A DNA stretch of 40,448 nt from an uncultured Clostridia bacterium (GTDB taxonomy: Bacteria > Bacillota > Clostridia > Oscillospirales > Acutalibacteraceae): contig CAMMRL010000019.1 in NCBI GenBank assembly GCA_946499275.1, forward strand, positions 1 to 40,448, written 5' to 3'. Position 1 is the first letter of the stretch. Each line of letters opens with the position of its first letter. This document shows positions 15,910 through 22,901 of the stretch, piece by piece. Position numbers and translations under genes: made by a program. Under the pieces are notes generated by a model that worked only from the letters and a program-made list of their open reading frames with translations, did not search any database and was not told the origin of the DNA.

Positions 15910-16047
15910 ATGAAGCATATTAAAACGATCAATCATCAGAATTTGAAGGAAACAGCGGTCAAGGGCGGCTGCGGCGAATGCCAGGCTTCCTGCCAGTCGG
16001 CTTGCAAGACCTCTTGCACCGTCGCCAACCAGAAGTGCGAGAAGTAA
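15910..16047 (+). CDS. scfA: SCIFF ranthipeptide precursor (six Cys in forty-five residues)
   Basis: Exactly 45 codons, starting MKHIKTINHQNLKETAVKGG, with six Cys at 21, 24, 28, 32, 36 and 43; the ribosome-binding site is GGGGAGGA. This matches the SCIFF family, nearly universal in Clostridia. The radical-SAM partner encoded just downstream forms a thioether crosslink. In the Clostridium thermocellum homologue the link reported is, as I recall, between Cys32 and Thr37, and both residues are present here (Thr37 follows Cys36). The product class is now called ranthipeptides; roles in quorum-type regulation have been suggested in some clostridia. A terminator directly follows, separating it from the maturase. 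Confidence 0.96.
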   Translation: MKHIKTINHQNLKETAVKGGCGECQASCQSACKTSCTVANQKCEK

Positions 16048-16060
16048 GTATGGCATAAGG

Positions 16061-16089
16061 ATGGGGCGGATAGAATCCGCCCCATTTTT
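16061..16089 (+). terminator. Terminator/attenuator between SCIFF and its maturase
   Basis: A perfect 11-bp stem (16061-16071 with 16075-16085, loop AGA) is followed by TTTTT. It lies 13 bases after the SCIFF stop and about 90 bases before the maturase start. Partial read-through would give much more peptide mRNA than enzyme mRNA. Confidence 0.88.
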
Positions 16090-16174
16090 CCTATTGTCAG
16101 TGTTTTCCAATTTTGATAAAATAACGCGGAAAACACGGGTTTCCCCGGTTTTCCGACGGAGGTTCTATTACGTA

Positions 16175-17554
16175 ATGATCCATCGTTTTAAAAATAACGG
16201 ATACGCGATTGTATTGGATGTGAACAGCGGCGCCGTCCATGTGGTGGACGATTTGGTGTACGATTTGCTGGGTCAGATGAACGAAAACAGCGAGAGCATG
16301 GATGCGGTATGCCCTGCTTCGGTGCTGGAAGCGTTGAAGGGACGTTATCCGGCCGACGATATCCGCGAATGTTACGCCGAACTGTATGAGCTGCACAAGG
16401 CCGGGCAGCTCTTTACCCGGGACGATTACGCCCAGTTTGCGGATCGCATGGTCCGCTCGCCGCTTAAGGCCATGTGCCTGCATGTATCGCATGACTGTAA
16501 TCTGCGCTGCAAGTATTGCTTTGCAGGACAAGGCGGATACGGCGGACAGAAGAAAATTATGAGTGCCAAGGTGGCAAAAGCGGCGATCGACTTCCTGATC
16601 GAGCGGTCGCAGGGCCGCCGGAATCTGGAATTGGACTTTTTTGGCGGGGAACCGCTGTTGAACTTCGACGTGGTGAAAGAAACCGTCGAGTACGCACGCA
16701 GCCTGGAAAAGGAGCATGGCAAGGTGTTCCGCTTTACCATGACGACCAACGGCGTGTTGCTCAGCGACGAGATCAGTGATTACTTGAATAAAGAAATGAA
16801 CAACGTGGTTTTATCCCTGGACGGCCGCCGGGAGATCAACGACGCGATGCGGCCGAACGCCGGCGGCAAGGGAAGCTACGACGGGATTGTCCCTAAATAC
16901 CAGCGCTTTGTCGAAAAACGGGGCGATAAGGATTATTATGTGCGCGGAACCTTCACTAAAGAAAACCTGGACTTTACCAACGATGTTTTGCATATGGTGT
17001 CCCTGGGGTTTGACCAGGTTTCTGTGGAACCGGTAGTCAGCGATCCGCAGCTTCCTTTTTCCATCCGAGAGGAGGATCTGCCCCGCGTTTTCGAGGAATA
17101 CGATACGTTGGCAAAGGAGATCCTCGTCCGGAAAAAGGCGGGGGAGGGGTTCAACTTTTTCCATTTCATGCTGGATCTGGAACAGGGACCCTGCGCGATC
17201 AAGCGCCTGCGCGGCTGCGGCTGCGGAAACGAGTATGCGGCGGTTGACCCGGACGGCGGCGTTTTCCCCTGCCACCAGTTTGTCGGCCAACCGGAGTGGC
17301 GGATGGGCAATGTACTGACCGGGGAATACGATTTGGAAATGAAAGACCGTTTTGCCCATGCAACCGTATATGATAAACCGAATTGCCGCACCTGTTGGGC
17401 GAAGTTCTACTGTTCCGGAGGCTGCAACGCCAACAACCAGCAGTATGAAGGAGACATTCTGCGTTCCCATACGCTGTCCTGCGAATTGGAGAAAAAGCGT
17501 TTGGAATGCGCCATCATGATTAAGGCGGCTTTGGCGGACGGGGATAACGAATAG
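16175..17554 (+). CDS. scfB: SCIFF maturase, radical SAM/SPASM thioether synthase
   Basis: 459 residues from the ATG at 16175, 10 bases after GGAGG; the frame is open upstream through the terminator but without a valid start. The first 90 residues are a peptide-recognition (RRE-like) region. The radical-SAM cluster motif is C108-x3-C112-x2-C115 in SHDCNLRCKYCFAG, with the SAM-binding FFGGEPLLN following. The C-terminal SPASM/twitch region has many Cys (around CGCG, FPCHQF, CRTCW, YCSGGCN) for two auxiliary 4Fe-4S clusters. It uses SAM radical chemistry to install the thioether in the adjacent SCIFF peptide. The length is normal for the family. Confidence 0.95.
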   Translation: MIHRFKNNGYAIVLDVNSGAVHVVDDLVYDLLGQMNENSESMDAVCPASVLEALKGRYPADDIRECYAELYELHKAGQLFTRDDYAQFADRMVRSPLKAMCLHVSHDCNLRCKYCFAGQGGYGGQKKIMSAKVAKAAIDFLIERSQGRRNLELDFFGGEPLLNFDVVKETVEYARSLEKEHGKVFRFTMTTNGVLLSDEISDYLNKEMNNVVLSLDGRREINDAMRPNAGGKGSYDGIVPKYQRFVEKRGDKDYYVRGTFTKENLDFTNDVLHMVSLGFDQVSVEPVVSDPQLPFSIREEDLPRVFEEYDTLAKEILVRKKAGEGFNFFHFMLDLEQGPCAIKRLRGCGCGNEYAAVDPDGGVFPCHQFVGQPEWRMGNVLTGEYDLEMKDRFAHATVYDKPNCRTCWAKFYCSGGCNANNQQYEGDILRSHTLSCELEKKRLECAIMIKAALADGDNE

Positions 17555-17679
17555 CGGTTGTCTAAGGCGCCCTTCTCTTGCGTTGTAACATATCGGCGAC
17601 GTTCCCTGCATACCTATTGGTGAAGACCTGTTCCGGCGCGGTCCGGGACAGGCCAATCCACCGCGTGGGGGGAACAAGT

Positions 17680-18354
17680 ATGAAGTGGACAAATCGAGAG
17701 CGCATACCGGCTTTGCCGGGGTCTGTATACCGAGCAGGAGCCCCTATGGCTCCGGCCAAACCGCCAATCGGCCGTTTTTTTGCCGCAAACCGGCAGCTTT
17801 TCCTGTTTACGGTCTTGTTCCTGGTAGGGACGTTGTTGGGGCTCATTGTGTATGCATTGTCGCATGTAGTTATCGGGAAGGAATTGCAGACGATGCTGGA
17901 AGTAAGGGAAATCCCGTCTACTTTCCAGGCGGGGATGTCGGCACTCTTCTCTTCCAGCTTTTCGACGATTTTGCTGTTGGCGCTTTTATACCTGTGCGGG
18001 CTGTCTGCCTGTGGTGCGCCGTTTGCCGTGCTGGTGCCGATTTTTTTCGGCCTGGGCCTAGGGATGACGGAAGCCTACTATTACTCGACAGGGGCGGCGG
18101 GGATCGCGGTAACAGCCCTGATGGTGGTTCCGCATTACCTGATTGCGGCGGTAGCCTTGGTACTCGGCAGTATGGAGTCGGTGCGGATGTCGCTGCTTTT
18201 CAGCCGCCAGATTCTGCCCGGGGCATCGATGGGAGGGCTTTGGGGCGACTTTAAGCTCTACAGCGTCCGGTTTCTGGTGTTTTTGGGACTGGCCTTTTTG
18301 GCCGGCGTGGTGGACGTCGGGATGCGGCTGCTTTTTTCGGGGCTTTTTCAGTAA
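17680..18354 (+). CDS. SpoIIM-family membrane protein
   Basis: 224 residues from the ATG at 17680, 6 bases after GGGGGGAA. A polar start of about 35 residues is followed by five to six helices with SpoIIM/DUF95 features: FLVGTLLGLIVYALS near 45-65, FSTILLLALLYLCGLSACGA, FFGLGLGMTEAYYYSTGAAG and VPHYLIAAVALVLGSMESVR. In Bacillus, SpoIIM is part of the SpoIIDMP complex that drives engulfment during sporulation. Many clostridial genomes also hold SpoIIM-like proteins of unknown role, so the strict sporulation function is an inference. No spoIID or spoIIP adjoins it. Confidence 0.82.
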   Translation: MKWTNRERIPALPGSVYRAGAPMAPAKPPIGRFFAANRQLFLFTVLFLVGTLLGLIVYALSHVVIGKELQTMLEVREIPSTFQAGMSALFSSSFSTILLLALLYLCGLSACGAPFAVLVPIFFGLGLGMTEAYYYSTGAAGIAVTALMVVPHYLIAAVALVLGSMESVRMSLLFSRQILPGASMGGLWGDFKLYSVRFLVFLGLAFLAGVVDVGMRLLFSGLFQ

Positions 18355-18411
18355 GTTCTTGGTTGTGAATCCGCCGTTAACCCGGCGTGGAAGTTCAAAG
18401 GAGTGAATCGC

Positions 18412-19365
18412 GTGGCAGGTTTTTTTGGATTGTTCGATTATAACAAACCGGGACCCGGCGTCAGCAAAAACGGGCCGAAGAAAAAAGGGTTCGTCGTTTT
18501 TTTTGAAATCTTCTTCCGGAAATTCTGGAAGCTGATTTTGGCGAACCTTCTGTTTGTGGCGGTTTCGCTGCCGTTGGTGACGGTGGGGTTATCCAATGCG
18601 GGCCTTACGTATATCACCCGAAATTTTGCACGGGAAAAGCATGCGTTTATTGCGGGGGATTTTTTCGACACCATTAAGAAAAACTGGAAGCAGGCTCTCC
18701 CCGCAGGGATTATCAACCTTCTATTGACGGCGATTATTATTTTCGATTTACTATTTTTCTATTTTAACCATACAAGCAGCCAAATTCTGGACTATGTTCT
18801 GTTGGCGGTCACCCTGTCGATCGCGCTGGTTTTCACCTTCATGAAATACTATATTTTCATGATTATGATCACCTTCAAGCTCCGGCTCAAGCAGATTTAT
18901 AGAAACAGCTTGATCCTCGCGATTGCGGGTCTCAAACGGAACTTCCTGATCTTTTTGGTGCTCGGCATATTTTATGCCGGAGCGATTGCGTTGTTTTTTG
19001 TGAATATCTTTGTGGCGATTCCCGTTATTTTGGGTGTATACATCTTGTTTTTCCCGGCGTTTCGTTCCTACCTTATCCAGTACAATATCTTCCCGATTAT
19101 TAAGAAGCATATGATCGATCCATATTATAAGGAGCATCCGGGCGAGGATATCGAGGCCAAGCGTGCGCTGAATATCTTGGAGGAGGACGACCTGAAGGCG
19201 GACGAGGAGGAGCCGGTGTTTCAGGACGTCGTCCCAGACGAGGACGAGGAAGAAGAAAAGCCGGCCAAGACTTTCCCGCGCCAGTATACCCAGCAGGAAA
19301 TGGACCGGCTACGCCGCAAACAGCGCCGGAACAAGGATTACGACGACGATGACGGGACGATCTGA
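18412..19365 (+). CDS. YesL-family (DUF624) membrane protein
   Basis: 317 residues from a GTG at 18412, 8 bases after AAAGGAG; a GTG at 18403 overlaps that site. It starts with the family's MAGFFGLFDYNKPGPGV. About six helices lie between 35 and 230, including LILANLLFVAVSLPLVTVGL and the DUF624 pattern THIKKNWKQ-like segment FFDTIKKNWKQALPAGIINL. A long acidic C-terminal tail (EEEDEEEE-type stretches, ending DYDDDDGTI) is unusual compared with the usual 200-230 residues. YesL proteins are of unknown function and are often found near sugar-related ABC systems; none is nearby here. Confidence 0.85.
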   Translation: MAGFFGLFDYNKPGPGVSKNGPKKKGFVVFFEIFFRKFWKLILANLLFVAVSLPLVTVGLSNAGLTYITRNFAREKHAFIAGDFFDTIKKNWKQALPAGIINLLLTAIIIFDLLFFYFNHTSSQILDYVLLAVTLSIALVFTFMKYYIFMIMITFKLRLKQIYRNSLILAIAGLKRNFLIFLVLGIFYAGAIALFFVNIFVAIPVILGVYILFFPAFRSYLIQYNIFPIIKKHMIDPYYKEHPGEDIEAKRALNILEEDDLKADEEEPVFQDVVPDEDEEEEKPAKTFPRQYTQQEMDRLRRKQRRNKDYDDDDGTI

Positions 19366-19395
19366 CCGCCGCATTCCCTTTAAGAATTGAACAAC

Positions 19396-19438
19396 AGCCG
19401 GAGGACAGATATCTGCCCTCCGGCTTTGCTGCGTTTTT
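19396..19438. terminator. Shared terminator between convergent yesL-like and xer genes
   Basis: A 15-bp stem with one A/C mismatch (19396-19410 with 19411-19425) is followed on the plus strand by TTTGCTGCGTTTTT. On the minus strand it follows the recombinase stop codon by 11 bases, with a weaker T run. Confidence 0.65.
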
Positions 19439-20498
19439 ATTCTTTGCCCTGCGGATCTTTTGTTGTTACCGGTTCGGCTCCGTTCCTCTTCTCGACGGCG
19501 GGAACACGGCGTTTTCTGGGGGCTTGGACATGGGACAGGGGGCTGGACTCCGCCGCCTTTTTGACCTGTTCGCTGGATAAGTGGGTATAGATTTCGGTAG
19601 TCCCCAGGTTTTCATGTCCCAGGATATCCTTGAGCACCCGGATATCGACGCCGCCATGCTGGTACATCAGGGTGGCGGCGGTATGGCGCAGCTTATGGGT
19701 GGAATAATCGGAAAGCCCGATACGGGAAAGATAGCCTTTGATTACATAATGCACCCCTTGCAGGGTAATCCTTTTTTTCAGCCGGCTGTAAAACAAGGCG
19801 CTGCGTTCCTTGCGTTCCACGCCGTCCACAGGGCGAGTGGGGAGGTATTGTTCCAGCGCCTTCCGGCACGCCTCATTGAGATATACCACCCGCTCCTTAT
19901 TGCCTTTGCCGAGGACACGCAGGGTATTATCGCTGCGGATATCCGTAATGTTCAGCCCGGCCAGTTCCGCCCGGCGGAGACCACAGTTGAGCAGCAGGGT
20001 CAGCATGCAGTAATCCCGCTCCGGGAACTCGCTGTGTTGCGTATCGACGCTTTTTAGTAGGTCCAGGCTTTGTTCCAGCGTCAGATATTTGGGAAGCGTT
20101 TTTTTGGTTTTGGGCGTATCCAGGTTTTCTACGGGATTATAATCCAAAGCATGGGTATAATTGGTCAGGTGGCGGAAAAACACACGCAGGGAACAGGCCT
20201 TCCTCGCCAGCGCCTTATCATGGTTTTGCCGCTCTGTTTTGGCATAGCCCAGGTAGCTGATCGCATCCTGCAAGGTGACGGACCGAATCAGGTCGATGTC
20301 CACATCGGCGATTTCGATTTCTTCTTCCGGCAGCGCCGCCGGCACAAGGCCCCGGAGCTGTTTGATATACCGGAAAAAGGTGCGCAGGTCGATGAAATAC
20401 TGCTCCACGGTCCCGGGGGACCGGCCCTTCACCACTTCCATATAACGCAGGAATTCCCGCAGTATGGGAAAACACTCCTCGCTGATTTTTTTCTGCAT
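19437..20498 (-). CDS. xerC: Xer-type tyrosine recombinase
   Basis: 353 residues from the ATG at 20498, 7 bases after AAGGAGG. The N-terminal SAM-like core-binding domain (FLRYMEVVKGRSPGTVEQYF) is followed by a catalytic domain with the whole active site: Arg in NCGLRRAEL, Lys in LGKGNKER, HKLRH, His in LGHENLGTT and the nucleophile Tyr in TEIYTH. Xer proteins resolve chromosome dimers at dif. At 353 residues it is longer than the usual 300, with an insert near 65-90 and a basic tail of about 35 residues. It could be XerC, XerD or a dedicated local recombinase; no phage or integron genes adjoin it, which favours a housekeeping role. Confidence 0.85.
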   Translation of the reverse strand: MQKKISEECFPILREFLRYMEVVKGRSPGTVEQYFIDLRTFFRYIKQLRGLVPAALPEEEIEIADVDIDLIRSVTLQDAISYLGYAKTERQNHDKALARKACSLRVFFRHLTNYTHALDYNPVENLDTPKTKKTLPKYLTLEQSLDLLKSVDTQHSEFPERDYCMLTLLLNCGLRRAELAGLNITDIRSDNTLRVLGKGNKERVVYLNEACRKALEQYLPTRPVDGVERKERSALFYSRLKKRITLQGVHYVIKGYLSRIGLSDYSTHKLRHTAATLMYQHGGVDIRVLKDILGHENLGTTEIYTHLSSEQVKKAAESSPLSHVQAPRKRRVPAVEKRNGAEPVTTKDPQGKE

Positions 20499-20655
20499 AG
20501 TGAAACCTCCTTGCACAGTCGGTTGGCGAATGCATCGAGTAAATTCTGTATTCCACCATAAGACAGCCGCCGTGCTTTGTCAAGCGGTTTGGCACAAATG
20601 GCGGGCGTTACCATCCCGCCTGCATTCCACTGCGAAAAAGGCCTTGCCGGCTTGC

Positions 20656-20683
20656 TTGACATCGTGTGGAAAAATGCGATAAT
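20656..20683 (+). promoter_or_regulatory. Promoter of the topoisomerase operon
   Basis: A perfect TTGACA (20656-20661), a 16-base spacer and GATAAT (20678-20683). The leader to the first gene is about 125 bases. Confidence 0.65.
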
Positions 20684-20816
20684 ATAGAACAGTTGTACGG
20701 CCGTTTGATCCAGTCATAATGTCGTACCGTTTTGTCCGAGAGGCAACCGTTTGTAGGAAATAACCGAAAGACGGAATTAGGAGATAAGGATATCCTGGAA
20801 AGGAATGGGATCATTC

Positions 20817-22799
20817 ATGGCGTCGAAAAAGCAGAGCTACGGCAACGACAGCATTACTTCGCTCAAGGGTGCGGACCGGGTGCGCAAGCGACCTGCCGTC
20901 ATTTTTGGTTCGGATGGGCTGGACGGCTGCGAGCATGCGGTATTTGAAATACTCTCCAACTCGATTGATGAGGCCAGGGAGGGGCACGGTTCGAAAATCA
21001 TCACCACCCGATTCGAAGATGGATCGATCGAAGTGCAGGACTTCGGGCGCGGCATGCCGGTGGATTATAACCCAAAGGAAGAACGGTTCAACTGGGAGCT
21101 CATTTTCTGCGAACTGTACGCCGGCGGTAAATACAATACCAACGAAGGGGAGAGTTATGAGTTTTCTCTCGGTTTGAACGGGCTGGGCGCCTGCGCGACC
21201 CAGTATTCATCCGAATATATGGATGTCGAGGTCCGGCGGGACGGCTTCAAGTATACGTTGCATTTTGAACGCGGGGAAAACATCGGCGGCCTGAAAAAGG
21301 AACCCTACGCCAAAAAAGATACTGGGACCATCATCCGTTGGAAGCCGGATCTTGAGGTGTTTACCGATATCAACGTCCCGGTGGAATATTATCGTGACAT
21401 TCTCAAACGGCAGGCGATCGTCAATCCCAACCTCCTGTTTGTCCTCCGCAGCCAGAGCGGCCGCGGTTTTGAGGAAGAGGAGTTCCTTTATGAAAACGGT
21501 ATTGAGGATTATGTCAAAGAGCTGGCGGGGGAGGACGCGCTCACCGGCGTCCAGCTTTGGTCGGCGGAACGGCGCGGACGGGACCGGGAGGACAAACCGG
21601 AATACAAGGTGCGTCTGAACGTCGCGTGCTGCTTTTCCAATAGGCGCAGCTTGCAGGAATACTACCACAATTCCAGTTGGCTGGAACATGGCGGTTCCCC
21701 GGAAAAAGCGGTGCGCTCGGCGTTCGTTTCCCAAATTGACGCCTATCTCAAGCAGAACGGGAAGTATCTGAAAAACGAGAGCAAAATCAATTTCCAGGAC
21801 GTGGCCGACTGCCTGATCCTGGTGTCTTCCTCTTTTTCCACCCAGACTTCGTACGAAAACCAGACCAAAAAGGCGATCAACAACCGCTTTATCCAGGAAG
21901 CGATGACCGAGTTCCTGCGCCACAATTTGGAGGTCTACTTCCTGGAAAACGCTATGGAGGCCGGGAAGCTGGCCGAACAGGTGCTGATTAACAAGCGCAG
22001 CCGGGAGAGGGCGGAAACCACCCGGCTCAACTTGAAAAAGACCCTGCAGTCGGGCAACGATTTGACCTCCCGGGTGCAGAGCTTCGTCGACTGCCGCAGC
22101 AAGGATGTTTCCGAACGGGAACTTTTCATCGTGGAAGGGAAATCCGCTATGGGCGCCTGTATCCAGGCGCGCGACCCGGATTTCCAGGGGATTATCCCGC
22201 TCCGCGGTAAAATCCTGAATTGCCTGAAAGCGGAATACGATAAAATCTTTAAAAACGAAATTATCACCGACCTGCTCAAGGTGCTTGGCTGCGGAGTGGA
22301 AGTCAAAAGCAAAGCAAACAAAGATCTCGCCACCTTCGACATGGATCTATTGCGATGGAACAAGGTCATCATCTGCACCGATGCGGACGTGGACGGCTTC
22401 CAGATCCGCACGCTGATCCTGACCATGCTGTACCGGCTGACGCCTACCCTGATCGAACGAGGGAAGGTGTTCATTGCGGAAACGCCGCTGTATGAAATCA
22501 CCACCAAAACCGACACGTATTTTGCCTACAGCGATAAGGAAAAGGCGGAAATGGTGGCGGAATTGGGCAATACGAAATACACCCTACAGCGGTCGAAGGG
22601 GCTTGGTGAAAACGACCCGGACATGATGTCCCTAACCACGATGAACCCGGCAACCCGCCGCCTGATCCAAGTCAACCCCGCAGAGGCGGAGGCCACCGCC
22701 CGGATGTTCGACATCCTTCTGGGCGATAACCTGAGCGGCCGGAAGGACTTTATTGCACAACGCGGCAACCTGTACCTCGATATGGTTGATGTCAGCTAA
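20817..22799 (+). CDS. Divergent type IIA DNA topoisomerase, GyrB/ParE-like ATPase subunit
   Basis: 660 residues from the ATG at 20817; another ATG at 20805 is possible, and the AAAGGA site fits neither perfectly. The GHKL ATPase has RVRKRPAVIFGS, catalytic Glu in FEILSNSIDEA, VQDFGRGMPVD and GLNGLGA. The Toprim domain has IVEGKSAMG (EGDSAGG in ordinary GyrB), LRGKILN and TDADVDGFQI (usually HI), then the family end KGLGENDPDMM. With the next gene it should form an A2B2 enzyme that passes DNA through a double-strand break using ATP. The motif changes place it in a separate branch found in many Firmicutes beside normal gyrase, so I do not call it parE. Confidence 0.9.
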   Translation: MASKKQSYGNDSITSLKGADRVRKRPAVIFGSDGLDGCEHAVFEILSNSIDEAREGHGSKIITTRFEDGSIEVQDFGRGMPVDYNPKEERFNWELIFCELYAGGKYNTNEGESYEFSLGLNGLGACATQYSSEYMDVEVRRDGFKYTLHFERGENIGGLKKEPYAKKDTGTIIRWKPDLEVFTDINVPVEYYRDILKRQAIVNPNLLFVLRSQSGRGFEEEEFLYENGIEDYVKELAGEDALTGVQLWSAERRGRDREDKPEYKVRLNVACCFSNRRSLQEYYHNSSWLEHGGSPEKAVRSAFVSQIDAYLKQNGKYLKNESKINFQDVADCLILVSSSFSTQTSYENQTKKAINNRFIQEAMTEFLRHNLEVYFLENAMEAGKLAEQVLINKRSRERAETTRLNLKKTLQSGNDLTSRVQSFVDCRSKDVSERELFIVEGKSAMGACIQARDPDFQGIIPLRGKILNCLKAEYDKIFKNEIITDLLKVLGCGVEVKSKANKDLATFDMDLLRWNKVIICTDADVDGFQIRTLILTMLYRLTPTLIERGKVFIAETPLYEITTKTDTYFAYSDKEKAEMVAELGNTKYTLQRSKGLGENDPDMMSLTTMNPATRRLIQVNPAEAEATARMFDILLGDNLSGRKDFIAQRGNLYLDMVDVS

Positions 22800-22901
22800 A
22801 CAGCGGACTCAGGGGAAGCCAGGCATATCGACACGCTTTTAAACGGAATGGAGAAAAAGCGGTGAATAGCGCCGCTTTAATGGAAAGGCCGGAACGGTAT
22901 T

